This document shows positions 23,601 through 34,218 of a stretch of DNA of 42,965 bases, in pieces. The position numbers and the translations under genes are program-made. The notes under the pieces were generated by a model, which saw nothing but the letters and a program-made list of their open reading frames with translations, ran no database searches and was not told the DNA's origin. The first letter of the stretch is position 1. Every line of letters begins with the position of its first letter. The stretch covers positions 16,476 to 59,440 of the forward strand of contig NW_003155238.1 in NCBI RefSeq assembly GCF_000003605.2. Reading direction: 5' to 3'. Source of the DNA: Saccoglossus kowalevskii (Eukaryota; Hemichordata; Enteropneusta; Harrimaniidae).

Positions 23601-26600
23601 CAATATCGCCTTTTCCATCGTGGTATTACTATTTTGTCCAAATGTGTATCACAGTACCAGTAAACCAAATAAACAGTAAAATAATAAATAAAGTAGCTGC
23701 TATTGAATCACTAGCATGTTACTAGACTTGGGAAAGTGTCATGGAATTGGAATAACATTTGGTTGCATATGACATGTATACATGTATGTGCAGTGCAGCT
23801 AATTGTTTACTTTTTAAATATTTCAGAGAAAGCAGGGATTCCATAGTAACCAGTCCGAAATAATATACATTGTTGCATTATCTAAATGCATGAGAAATAT
23901 GGAAAGTTTGAACACGAGTGCTCAGAGCATGTCAGAGATATGGTTCCGAAAATGAATTCATTGGAACAAAATGACTACCAGTCAACTATTTTGAATCTAA
24001 TTGGAAAAACAAAATGAAGCACATCAAAGTGTCATAATGTTCAATGAACAAACCAAGTCTGAACAAAATCTATCTATGCATGACCAAGATCTTGACAAAG
24101 AATTGCAGAAATGCTTGATTCTGATGAATTTTCAACATTAAAATGGCCACCATTTGGCCATATTGAATTGCATTATCATGTGACATAATGTATTCATAAA
24201 AATTTGAAAAATCATGTCGTGTCAGAGATATTGTTCCAAACCAAGATCCAGTTTCAGAATGGCAGAACTGCTTTATCTTGATGAATTTTTAACATTAAAA
24301 TGGTCACCATTCAGCCATATTGAATCAAACCATAAAAACAAATAATGTCCATATGCGTGATATAATACATCATGTATATATAAAATTTGAACATGATCGA
24401 TCAAGGCATGTCAGAGAATAGTATTGGAACAGGATTTGTTAAAACGAAATAGCTGCCAGTTCGCTATTTTGAACTTGATCAGAGAAAACGTGTTTGATGT
24501 TTGAACAAAATAAAATCCATTTATGTTATACACAGCTGGTTCTAGAATGGAAGAAATGCTGATTTTGATAAATTTTCAGCACAAAAATGATCATCATTCT
24601 TTTATCTTGAATCGGATCGAATTTATGCATATTCTAAGATGCAAGATGTATGTGTGTAGTTTAAATGTTTTTCTTTGCATCAGCCAATCAGATCATCAAT
24701 AGCCAATTGGATCTATAGGGTTAGATATCAAAAATATGCAATACCGGGGTAACGAATGGAACAGGCATGATACATGGAATAAAGAGCAATATCCTCAACT
24801 GCATCATACTATAGAAACCATATTTCATGGCATGACTGTAAGGTAATCGCTGGGTGGGATGCATACCTTGTGGTGTATATCCTGATGGCTGCGCTAATGA
24901 CCCAAGATGGCCTTCCAGTTCTTCTAACTGAAGTCGATAAAATTGCATTTGCTTTTCAAATTCTTCAACTAGTCTTTGAAAATACCTGAATTAAATGGTA
25001 AGAAGACAATGCCACAGATTAATTGTATGATAGTGTCTTGCAGTATACCATTATATATATCTTTCAAAACAAGCAGCCTGTCGGCTGAGATAGCTCCGCT
25101 GTTAGCAAGGCACATTTCAATTAAAGAACTGAAGATATCATTAGAAAATGAACAATATGTATAATATCAAAGCAATCTGACTGTTTTTAATAAGAAGTCG
25201 AAAATATCACTTTTACAGAAAATTACAAAAATATTCACCAAAAATAGAGAATTTGAGATGTTGACATAAAATGAACAAATCTGAGAAAGAACCATTGAAG
25301 GTACTTGCATAACAAATTTGAAAACATTCTTGCAGTTTTGAAGAAGAAGTTGAAATTGTAAAGTTGACGACGACGGACAATCAGTAATATGAACAGCTCC
25401 GCTGTGTCGACTTTGTCGACAGCAGAGCTAATAAAACAAATTCATTTAAATTTTAGATGTAATAAACAGTTGTATTTCATTTGTTTGTGATTTCAAATAT
25501 CATTCCTATGACACAAAAGAAGTTCAACTTCCAGCTGTGGTGTTAACAGTATGTGATTTCAAAGTGTCACAGGTTTTCAACTTACTCTGTGATGTGTTAT
25601 CCAGCTGTAGTGCTAACTCTATGTGTTTTCATAAAGGTTATCAACTTACTCTGAAGGTGACGTGTTATCCAGCTGTAAAGCCAGAGGTATCTCCTTGGTT
25701 CTCTGTGCAATTTCAGCATTTTTCAACTCTTGATAAGTTTCCTCTTTCAATTTATGTATAGTAGAAGCATTCCTGTGTAGACCGTTGGAAACAACTGATA
25801 AGGCTTGTCTAATTGCTTGGGTTTCGTCTTCAGCTTTACTAAAAGGTTTAGCAGAAAATCGTGTGTTCTCTTCACGAATATCCTTCTGCTTCTTCACGTA
25901 CACTCTGTTAGAAAGAAGACAAAACCAGACCATACAAGCTCAACAATGTGTTTATCTGCAGCAATAGAATACACATAGTGTAGAATGATGTATGTAAGAC
26001 CACATATTTTCCTTATTTAGGGGTAGCAGGCAAGTTGGCAATTTCCGGATCCTGAATACCAAATGTAATTCTATTTGCGCATGCATAACCAACCCTAGCG
26101 GGCGAGACAAAAGTCAAAAAGTCAAAAAAACACTGGCAGACATGCAACCCCGAAGGAAGGCAGCATCATATTTGAAACAGTTTTTAAAAATAGCTGAGTG
26201 AATGTGGGTGGGTACAAACAAGGGTACCTAGAAGAAATAGTCAAGACAGCTTAGAAACTAGATTTCCAGTTTAAAAAAAGAAAATTTTTCAGAGAAAATG
26301 GACCATGACATACTTTTCCCAAAATACCCACAAAAAATATGAAAATATTACACGATAGCCGAAGATAATTTTCACGTTCGTTATTAAGCTAAATAGGTGC
26401 ACATTTTCAGAGGTTGGTTGAATGATGATGGCAGTTTTATTTGAGAGGAGTTTTAACGTTGCAAGTTTGAAACATTGATGTTTGGTGTACTGAGACTCTG
26501 CACGTTTCAAATGGTTGAAATCTCTCCTACCTTCTGGTTTGTTGATGTCAGGGCACGCAATATGTGCAAGTACACAATTGATAACCGTGCAAATGCTATC

Positions 26601-29600
26601 AATTCGGGAATCAGGAATTGTGGTGTACAGAAATCATTGTGTTGTTCACATCCATCCATCCATCTATAATTCTGGAGTAGGGTTTATCTTTACTTTAAAT
26701 TTTAAAATATGTTTTCAATGAAAATTTCAAGAAAAACCATCTCACTTACTTGAATGATTCCACTGCTACCACAATATCATTTGGTAATGCACTCTCTTTC
26801 AATGCTTTATTATTACTGTTAATAAAATGATAAATCATCAATGAGATCAAAGAAAGCTTAGAAAGAACTCCCGTGTGCTGAGATTATTTTAGACACATTA
26901 AAAATTAATTCAAAATTTACTTGAGATATTGATGGAATAGCTGAAAACTAATTATGTAAATCAGATAACTGATATGAACAGATTTGAGTGTAAAACTAAT
27001 AAGGCCTGCGTAATGTAATATCTATGTACCAAGTTTCATTGAAATGTGATTAGAACTAAAACTATGAATTATTATTAGAGAATTAATATGAACAAATTTC
27101 AACCCAAAATTAATCGGGCCTGTCTATTGTTCTAGAGCATTTATGTACCAAATTTTATTCAAATTTGATGATCAGTAATTGAAATATCAGTGTTAATTAA
27201 TTATTTTAATTAGGTGATTAATAAGCATAAATATTTACCAAAAATTAATTGGGCCTCTGCATAGTCCTAGGTTCATTGAAATGTGATGATGAATACTCAA
27301 TAAAATCCAATTAGTGGTTCTTTATATATCAGTGGAACATTCATGGAAAAAAATTACCTAATTATGCGAATTAGGTATTTAATATCTACAATTATTTACC
27401 CTAAAACTAACCAGGTCTCTGCATAGTCCTGGAGGATCTACGTAGCAAGTCTCATTGAAATATGATGATCAGTACTTAAGTTATCGGGCGAAAAGCTAAA
27501 TATTAACTAATTATGCTAATAAGGTGATTAATATGCACAAATATTTACCCCAAAACTAATCTTTAAGTAACTATGTACCAAGTTTCATTGAAATGTGATG
27601 ATTACTACTTGAAATATCAAAAGCTGAAAAATAATTAATTATGCAAATTAGGTAATTAACATGTACTGATATTACCCTAAAAACTATCAGGTCTGTGCAG
27701 TGTCACATGACACTTATGTACCAAGTTTCATTGAAATGTGATGATTACTACTTGAAATATCAAAAGCTCAAAATTAATTAATTATGCAAATTAGGTAATT
27801 AATATGTACTGATATTACACTAAAAACTATCAAGTCTGTGCAGTGTTCTATGACATCTATGTACCAAGTTTTATTAAAATGTGATGATTAGTACTCGAGA
27901 TATCAGTGGAAAAGCCAAAAATTGATTAATCATTATGCAAATTAGGTAATTAATATTGCACAGATTTTTACCCAAAACTAATCAAATCTGCGCATTGGCC
28001 CAGAGCATCTATGCACCAAGTTTCATCAAAATCCAATGAGTGGTTCTTTAGATATCAGTGAAACAATCATGAAACAGTTAAAAATCAGCTAATTATCATG
28101 CAAATTAGGTAATGAATATGCATGGGGATTTTTACCAAAACCTAATCAAATCTGCGCATTGGCCCAGAGCATCTATGCACCAAGTTTCATCAAAAATCAA
28201 TGTATGGTTCTTGAGATATCAGTGAAACAGACACACACACAGACACACAGATAGACACACTAACTGCAAAGACTCCCTTTTTGTGCTTAGCACACAGGAG
28301 TCAAAAATGAGATATGACAATCATGCAATATATGAAAAATACAACTTGTTGGTTGAGAAAGATCTGCTGCATATGTTTATTTAGTTTAATCAGAATGTTT
28401 CAAATTATTGGGTATTGTATAAAATACAATGTGGTGGAAATTTTGGTTAAATCATTATGGTTAAGGCCAAGGGTTGGACCATTCAATATCTTTGGAGGGA
28501 AGTGTAAAGGTCACTAAATGAAGAAGGTTTAGCAATATAAAGCAATTGGACCAGCGGTTTTCCAAAAAAAGTTAAAAATATAATTTTTCCCCAAAATGAC
28601 AAAAATATTCAGCAAACTAATTGAAGAAATCTTCCCAAAATGAACAAACCTGAGAGTGCTAGTCTGACTTGTAAACGATTCAGGATAATATTTTAAGACA
28701 CACTTTTTCAGGTTGAGACGTTTCACCCTTTCAAATTTACATAAAATCAGCTTTAAGTTTAGCAGATTATATTACAAGAGACTTAGTTTCTTTCATTAAC
28801 AGCTTTTGTTGTACAAGAATAAATCTACATTCATGCTTTTAATACATTGACTAAATGGTTAATCAATAAGTAATACATATATGTATCATGGCAACATATT
28901 CACATTTATTACAAGTGAAATGCCTTACCTCAACTTTCCATTGGCACTTGTAGTTCCAGTTGTAGACGTGGCAATGCTTGTTGCAGGATCAATGCCCCCC
29001 AAACCTCTACTAACGGTAGCTGTGGGAGCAGTTCCAAGCCCACCTAAGGTTGTGGTTGTAAGGCCACCTAAGCCGGTAGCAGTTGATGTTCCTAACCCAC
29101 CAAGGCCAATGCCTGTTGATGTTGAGAGGCCACCTAGGCCAGTACCTAATGATCCTGTGAGGCCACCTAAGCCAGTCCCTGTTGATCCTGTGAGACCACC
29201 CAAGCCAGTACCCGTTGATGTGAGGCCACCCAAGCCAGTACCCGTTGATGTGAGGCCACTTAAGCCAGTGCCTGTTGAAGTTGTGATACCACCTAAGCCA
29301 GTACCTGTTGATGTTGCAAAACTCCCTAAGCCAGTACCAGTTGATGTAGCAAGTCCCCCTAAGCCAAAACCAGTTGATGTTGTAAGTCCCCCTAAGCCAG
29401 TACCAGTTGATGTTGTAAGGCCACCTAAGCCAGTACCAGCAGATGTTGTAAGGCCACCTAAACCTGTTGATAAGCCTAGGCCTAGCCCAGTTGATGCTGC
29501 AAGTCCACCAGTGCCAGTTGTAGTTGTAGTTGTTAGGCCTTTACCTAATCCAAGACCAGAGTTAGCTGAGGATGCAAGTCCACCCAAGCCTAAACCAGAA

Positions 29601-32600
29601 CCCAAGCCAAAACCAGTGGCTGCTGATTGTCCCAACGATGATGGTGTTGATATATTTCCCAACCCTCCTGTTTTCAAACAAGACAAAACAAGTCATCAGT
29701 GTGATACACAAACACTTGGGGCTGATAGAAAGGCAGTGGGAATGCCCTGAGGACTGACGGAGAAAGTGACACAGAAATCAAGTATTTTAAATTTCAAAAT
29801 TTGTGTCTGTTTATGAAAATCATGAAATGGAAGTCATGCAAATATTTAATGTAATGTATTATATTTTTAAATATTTGTCCAACCCGTTCAAAGGCAAAAC
29901 TTACTATTATGAGGCTATTACGACAATAACACAAAATATGCATGCAAAGGCAGTATGGTGATGCATTGACTGATGCCAGAGTGCATACTTTGCGGTATTT
30001 TTTCAATGGCTACATATTACATGAACGAAAACAAAGTTTACCACCACCATCACGCCCAATCAACATTGTATTTAAACGTAACAGAGATGAAAGCATATTC
30101 AAATTTGAAAAGAAGTCCTCACCTGTACTCAGATTTAAAGCTCCTGTTGTACTTGATCCTAACGATAAAGTAGGCTTAATAGCTGCACTAGGAGTGGCCA
30201 GATTCAATGCAGCAGTAGCACTGGTCGGTTTCATTCCAAAACCAAACGCAGAAGTAGATGTTGTAGCTTGCGTAGGTGCTACACCTAAATATATAAAACG
30301 AGTTGCAAACAGCATGTAAAGTTACCTCATACCATGATAGAATACACACTGGAAATTGAGTCAGTCTTGATATCGAAAATGTGAATTGGAAATAATCATT
30401 ATATTGTGATTAATTGATTTGTATGGCACAGAGATCAGGAATACATGCAATGAATTTCAACCGATCACAAATGCAATGGAAAACACTAACCAAATGAATG
30501 GGCCTCATTATTCCCATGGTTATTTGCATTTCAGAACCAATGCAAAGCTATTTACAAGATCTTGCCTGATTGGCTACCCAACCCTAACACCTAATGGTCA
30601 GACCAATCAGAGAATAGCTTGCTTGTTGACAGGTGTTATCAATGTATCAAATCCTGCTTTACATAGGTGTTTGACTCAAATGACATTTCATGGTGGTCTG
30701 TGATGAAACCTGAGCATGTGGAATTTTTATTGAATCAAATGGCTAAGGAAAGTCTAAGCACAATTAGCTCTGGAACCGAATTGGTTAAAAACAAAATGGC
30801 CACTAGGCTGCCATTTTAAATTTGATCTGAAAAACAAAAAAAAAACATGCATAAAGTTCCCATAATGGCCAATGTTTATACCAAGATTGAACAAGTTCGA
30901 AGGACAGAAATCCTTGATTAATTTGATGAAATTTGAATAGAAATATGGCCATAATTCAGCCATCCTGAATTCTGAATTGTCAAGTAAATACATGCACATA
31001 ATATACATTTATGTGACTGATGTAATGTTTGATGTATATATTACGTTTTAACATGAAAGGTCAAGGCATGTCAACGATATGGCTCTGGAATAGCATTTGT
31101 TAAAACAAAATGGTCACTTGTCTATCACTAATTAAACGACGTCCATCAAAATCATATAATGAGTATAATGAGTACCAACCTAACTGCGTTGGTGCAGTGC
31201 CAGATGTGAGTGAACCTCCTAAAGATGTACCAGGAGTACCAAAAGAGAATCCACCAGCAGTAGACATAGCAGGTGCAGCACCAAGTAGACCAGCTCCTCC
31301 AGATCCTAAAGACAGACCACTAGCTCCAAGTGGTGCTACGGCAGCACTGTAACAAAATTGTAAAAATGATAATTTTTATATAAATTATACATGTACATTA
31401 GTTTTCAATAAAATCGTTTAATCTCTGTCATCAATACTACACACACAGAATAATTGGATTTTTGGGAAGCTGGAAAGTTCCACTATTCTAACATAAACAG
31501 CATCAAAGTTATATAACTTCTGTGACATAATTTGCTCATTTAAGATGGATAGTACAGGTATGTGATTGCACCAAGGCTGTACAAATCTAGCATTATTTCA
31601 ATCTAATATTACTATTTTTGTCAAAACATTCATTATTATTCAGGTGTTATATTTTTATTTGTACATTTTAAATTGTGTGTTACATGCATTGAATACGATG
31701 GGGCATAACTACCGCCCTCTAAGGTTCAAGAAATTAAAAGAAATGATAGATTGCACATGCAAAATGTCCGAGTAAAAAAAATTACAGAAATCTCAGATTT
31801 TCACAATTTTCATTATTCACATTATATCAGGGAGAGTCGGATTTGCCAAAAAGTTCCAAAAACGAATTTCACCAGAATTTGAATGGCATGACAAATACTT
31901 CAGTCAGCCTGTGTATACATGATTACAGTCCACTATGGTTTGGGAAGCATTAAATCTAATAAATCATCAATATTTATGATTTAAATTCACTTGAATTTAA
32001 ATCATCATTATTAAAGATTTAAATTCAAATGAATTTAAAAAATATATTCAAATATTAAAAACTTTCATGGATAGACAGACATAAATTTATATCATCAATA
32101 TTGAAGATTTAAATCAAAATGTACCGGTATATACCAAATGTATATATCAAAATATTTTTAAAAACTTTCATGGAGTCCAACATAGATTTAAATCGTCAAT
32201 AAAATAGACCATTTGATTATATATATATAAATATAAACAAGATTGAAATACAAATGGATTCAGGTAATTTGGATACACTGTAACCTCATTATAATGAACA
32301 CCTTTATAATAAATTTCTGGATATAATGAACACATACATGTAGCATGTGTCCTGCTCACAACAAACCCAATGTATTATGTGCTTCATTATAGTGAACGTT
32401 TCACTACAATGACAAACTAAATGTATGTCCCCCAAAGAGTTCGTTATAACGAGGCTGCAATGTATATCCACATATTTTCAAAAAATAAGGTGACAACTCA
32501 ATGTGCAGTTAAATCGTCAATATTGAAATATATTGAAATATTGGTAAAATGCAAATATATCCAAGAAATCTTCAATATTAACAAACATATCCCATGTAGA

Positions 32601-33390
32601 TTACATCCATGACTTAAATCTTTACCATACTTACAATCACATGCAACCATACAAATATAATTTAAAGTGTGAGGCTGTCAGTAAGAATAATTTTCAGTTT
32701 ATTTTCTTACTAGACTAAAAAGTCAAATGGTAACAAAAGCCAGATTAGTTGCCTAAATAACAAGAACAAGAGTATCCCCTATGAGTTCATCGTGTAATCC
32801 CGGGGATTGAGGAGCCGGCATGCCAGACTCAATCTAATTTTAAAAACAAGTCAATAATGTATTATTTTCGAATGATCTCCTCACAAAAATATTAAAAAAA
32901 TATTGGTATAATCCACAGCTAATATTACAGATATAATAGTAATACAGTGTCATTGTGATATAAATAACGTGCTCCACTGCGGTGAAGTGACGCCGGTACA
33001 TGTAGTTCAGTTTATTAATACGTATGGTATGATTTGAATGTAATATAAACTGTTAAAAAGTTTTGGAATCCGTAACTCAAGACGTACTCGTCAAGATACA
33101 CAAACAGTACGAGTCCGGGGATTGGATTGAAGACGTCGTCTGTACGCAAGTGCACAGCACATCAACATTCACCATACATTATTGAGTCTAGTCGGCTCAT
33201 ACTGTGTCTGCGTGAGCGAAACGATTGGGAAATCTGTGGAAATTTCTACCACATCAGGAGGATATAACTACCTCGGAGTTGAAAAATTGAACCCAGTGCC
33301 TGTTGCAGTTCCCAAACCACCAGTAGCAGCGCTTGTTGTTGCAGCAGGATTGATAGCACCGAATCCACCAAACGTGCCTACTGCCGCCAT
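17634..33390 (-). CDS. NUP58: Nucleoporin NUP58 (p58/p45, NUPL1)
   Basis: Eleven coding exons, in transcript order: 33390-33272, 31346-31180, 30284-30123, 29667-28929, 26815-26750, 25904-25650, 24985-24867, 23410-23328, 23038-22837, 18102-17878, 17728-17634 (TGA). Every junction is GT-AG and phase-consistent, giving 743 residues against about 599 in human. Residues 1-395 are a G/S/T-rich FG-type domain. About 396-620 form the alpha-helical region, with QELKNAEIAQRTKEIP, EELEGHLGSL, ALAAQLQSVHESIK and YRKIFHGE, which match vertebrate NUP58 at the same places. Residues ~630-730 are a second FG region, and the basic tail PPGSKRGKK closes it. NUP58 partners NUP54 and NUP62 in the central channel of the pore. 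The extra length is mostly in the 739-bp fourth exon. No second copy or break was seen. Confidence 0.95.
18574..18990 (-). pseudogene. C-terminal fragment of a pogo/Tigger-like DDE transposase
   Basis: Minus-strand open frame in NUP58 intron 9. Residues such as KQATRQHVIDWASQAWEAV and VRKSFLLTVIANDLDDSPDD match the tail of pogo/Tigger-type (DDE_1) transposases, which typically read ...R..V..WV..AW..IP...V.KSF..C.IS..LDG..DDL. A D/F/G-rich tail follows (DFDGFDFDEDGN). The catalytic DDE part was not found upstream and no terminal repeats were identified, so this is a truncated relic. It is on the same strand as NUP58 but its frame and lack of matched splice sites argue against it being a NUP58 exon. 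Confidence 0.65.
19058..19685 (+). pseudogene. Damaged two-exon gene with a HIRAN-like domain, antisense in NUP58 intron 9
   Basis: Exon a (19058-19370) starts after an ATATAG acceptor and ends CACAG|GTATGG. Exon b (19557-19685) starts after TTTCTTTCAG and ends in TAG. The two are phase-compatible, both phase 0. Exon a reads DQVNIAFLSDLNTYQSW, then after a one-base frameshift near 19108 continues for 87 codons with a single in-frame TGA. The segment FHDRNAIGMMKDGKKVGRLW resembles the HIRAN pattern (N..D.NAV.V...G..VG..P), a domain common in transposon-linked and DNA-repair proteins. Exon b encodes 42 residues (KIDSNCLL...RENLVVKRL) not recognised. The frameshift and stop suggest a pseudogene, though sequencing error cannot be excluded. 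The HIRAN assignment is tentative. Confidence 0.5.
20517..20594 (-). other. Unassigned exon-like segment in NUP58 intron 9
   Basis: After a good minus-strand acceptor (TTTTTCACAG, AG at 20596-20595) one frame reads DLDLKENFDGDIVPALYNSI and ends in TGA after 25 codons. A further open minus-strand segment begins at an acceptor near 20052 (TATTTACAG|GTTGG) and runs to 19799. Neither joins NUP58 exon 9 in a productive phase without an early stop. They could be exons of another transposon relic or chance. Confidence 0.2.
20700..22300. other. Part of NUP58 intron 9, no gene recognised
   Basis: Mostly unstructured AT-rich intron. Bases 20820-21090 contain degenerate words of the kind seen in family A and C (CCAAGTTTCATCAATATCTG), so an old relic is likely. 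Two ATGGCGC words at 21263 and 21304 resemble YY1-type sites, but no promoter or first exon could be supported. Confidence 0.3.
22700..22800. repeat. Microsatellite (CA/GCACGCAT) next to a hairpin
   Basis: CACAGACACACATGCACGCA-type repeats at about 22710-22748 are followed by a hairpin with 8-bp arms TTCCCGTT and AACGGGAA around a 15-base loop (about 22764-22795). The microsatellite-plus-hairpin layout is the same as at the end of family A elements, but the sequences differ, so it may be a separate family. The sequence just upstream (22520-22552) reads on the minus strand as a retroposon-like tail ATTGCAATAAAGATTATCAA. Confidence 0.5.
23880..24640. repeat. Family C interspersed repeat, NUP58 intron 7
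   Basis: Recurring words include CATGTCAGAGATATGGTTCC (near 23930, 24220, 24410), AAAATGGCCACCATTTGGCC / AAAATGGTCACCATTCAGCC and GAATTTTCAACATTAAAATGG. Spacing between units is irregular (about 190-290 bp). Related sequence lies at 30690-31125, 38560-38860 and 39543-40300, with a short piece near 10905-11000. No coding capacity is seen. Confidence 0.65.
25070..25432 (-). mobile_element. Family B hairpin element, short copy, NUP58 intron 6
   Basis: Read on the minus strand, the element begins with a ~35-base hairpin (25395-25429; arms AGCTC and GAGCT outermost, inner GTCGAC/GTCGAC). It passes through one interior unit and ends with GCGGAGCTATCTCAGCCGAC then AGGCT. The terminal words match the longer copy at 38862-39542 in order and spacing. 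TAGCTCCGCTGT occurs in inverted orientation at both ends. No open frame. The structure (terminal hairpin, subterminal inverted repeat, internal tandem unit) recalls non-autonomous rolling-circle elements and the bivalve pearl-type elements; the class is inferred. Confidence 0.65.
26903..28302 (-). mobile_element. Family A hairpin/tandem element, NUP58 intron 4
   Basis: Minus-strand orientation. It starts with a 32-base hairpin at 28271-28302 (outer arms GACTCC and GGAGTC, inner GTGC/GCAC pairing), then CTTTGCAGTTAGTGTGTCT, a TG-rich microsatellite and about nine units of 130-160 bp. Each unit carries AAACTTGGTACATAGATG-like and ATTACCTAATTTGCAT-like words. The unit nearest the hairpin is closest to the copy at 40705-42965; the distal units are more diverged. 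There is no coding capacity. It fills roughly two thirds of intron 4. Confidence 0.75.
29050..29480 (-). repeat. Coding minisatellite for GLGGL repeats in NUP58 exon 4
   Basis: Within the 739-bp fourth coding exon, 33-36-bp units encode about 13 tandem copies of an 11-12-residue repeat such as GTGLGGLTTST. The third and fourth bases of many codons have drifted (GTT/GTA/GCA variants), so the peptide is more conserved than the DNA. Phenylalanine is nearly absent from the array; FG pairs survive only at its edges. The opposite strand stays open for 289 codons purely as a shadow of this bias. Confidence 0.85.
30690..31125. repeat. Family C repeat copy, NUP58 intron 2
   Basis: Contains AAAACAAAATGGCCACTAGG, AAATATGGCCATAATTCAGCC and CAAGGCATGTCAACGATATGG followed by CTCTGGAATAGCATTTGTT, all matching the copies at 23880-24640 and 38560-40300. 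It ends about 55 bp before the intron's donor-side exon boundary at 31180. No coding capacity. Confidence 0.6.
31976..32039. repeat. Two adjacent AT-rich hairpins, NUP58 intron 1
   Basis: Bases 31976-32005 form a perfect 14-bp stem (ATGATTTAAATTCA / TGAATTTAAATCAT) with a 2-base loop. A second hairpin with 10-bp arms TTTAAATTCA / TGAATTTAAA follows at about 32018-32039. The word ATTTAAATC recurs downstream near 32110 and 32190 next to repeated AAAACTTTCATGGA, so this is part of a small diverged repeat. Confidence 0.7.
32270..32470. mobile_element. MITE with TTATAACGA-type inverted ends
   Basis: The left end TGGATACACTGTAACCTCAT runs on as TATAATGAAC, and the right end read in reverse is TGGATATACATTGCAGCCTC followed by GTTATAACGAAC. 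This gives ~30-bp terminal inverted repeats with a few mismatches around ~140 bp of AT-rich interior. Internal CATTATAATGAAC-like words repeat. No transposase; target duplication not resolved. Confidence 0.55.
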
Positions 33391-33501
33391 TTTAGGATGA
33401 CATCATTTTCACCTCATCCACACAAAGAATAATATATTCAGTGGCAAGTCCGAATAAAATAGATTGTCTTGTCCATATTTCCGGTAATGTTTATATAAAT
33501 A
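33391..33501. promoter_or_regulatory. Short bidirectional promoter between NUP58 and MTMR6/7/8
   Basis: Only 111 bp separate the NUP58 start codon (minus, 33388-33390) from the first in-frame ATG on the plus strand (33502), or 276 bp if MTMR starts at 33667. The interval has an ETS-type core (ATTTCCGG at 33477-33484, CCGGAAAT on the minus strand) and a CRE-like TGACATCA near 33397. No TATA box is convincingly placed for either gene. Both start sites must lie within or very near this interval. Confidence 0.75.
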
Positions 33502-33666
33502 ATGCAGGGCGCGTTATACGTTTTTGTAAAAAGGAACAGTCTACAAGAAATTTATACGCCGGGGACTGATCTCAAATACTGCGTGAACGAGGAGGATTTG
33601 CAGGTGTCAAATACCCGGATGTGTAATGGCGGATCTGATTTTGAGAAAGAATTATTAATCACAGCT

Positions 33667-33690
33667 ATGGAGCATATACGAACACCAAAG
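33667..33690 (+). CDS. MTMR6: First coding exon of myotubularin-related phosphatase (MTMR6/7/8)
   Basis: The exon encodes MEHIRTPK and stops at CCAAAG|GTGAGA in phase 0. Vertebrate MTMR6, MTMR7 and MTMR8 begin with nearly this octapeptide and, as I recall, break after the same lysine. These proteins are PH-GRAM plus inactive or active PTP-type phosphoinositide 3-phosphatases acting on PI3P and PI(3,5)P2 at endosomes. The frame is open upstream to an ATG at 33502, so a 55-residue N-terminal extension is possible; the family argues for 33667. No second exon was found to the end of the window, so intron 1 exceeds 9.2 kb. The symbol rests on eight residues plus the NUP58 neighbour. Confidence 0.7.
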
Positions 33691-34087
33691 GTGAGATTTT
33701 TAATATTGACACTTATTAATATTCTAGAAATATCAGCATCATATCAGGAAAAAATAACGTTTTTTATGACGTCTTTGTAAAGAGCGAAGGGGCAATGTAC
33801 ACAATGATATTTCGGCTCGATCACCGCGATTAATATAACATTCGATCTCACAGGATGTTGATGTCCGCAAATGAATGACATACAGTTCAGACAATACGTT
33901 GATTTTATCCATGGAAACGGAGAGAAATCAACATATTCTCGGTGTGATGAACAGTGATTAATTTTAATATTTAAATGGTGAAACAGGAAGTTACTAAAAA
34001 TTTTTGACTTTGTAATGGCCGTATTGACCTGTGACCCAATATTACGTAACTTTTGAAACCTACCTTGTTACCCTGCAAAATATTGAG

Positions 34088-34218
34088 ATGCGCGAAAATT
34101 TAACTAAATTCTGCCTCAGTGATCATAACCTGAAAATTGAGACTGTCAGACACAAAGGAATACACCTTGCTAATAGATCATGCAACATTTGTGATAAAAA
34201 CGAAGAAGATGAGTATCA
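34088..34218 (+). pseudogene. C-terminal fragment of a non-LTR retrotransposon ORF2
   Basis: The frame reads LTKFCLSDHNLKIETVRHKG, then CNICDKNEEDEYH. This is the familiar tail of LINE-type reverse-transcriptase proteins: a basic [KR]-[LF]-[RC]-x-S-x-H-x-L-x-I-E-T-x-R-x-K segment followed by a C-x2-C zinc-knuckle half and E-D-E-[YF]-H. The frame is cut at the H by the left end of the element at 34219, and the rest is not seen beyond it. It lies in MTMR intron 1. Confidence 0.65.

Noticed and set aside
28881-29750. 289-codon plus-strand open frame, proline/valine-rich (PPKPVPVDV repeats)
   Set aside because: It is the antisense shadow of the NUP58 GLGGL exon. The real gene on the minus strand has matching splice sites and phase with ten other conserved exons.
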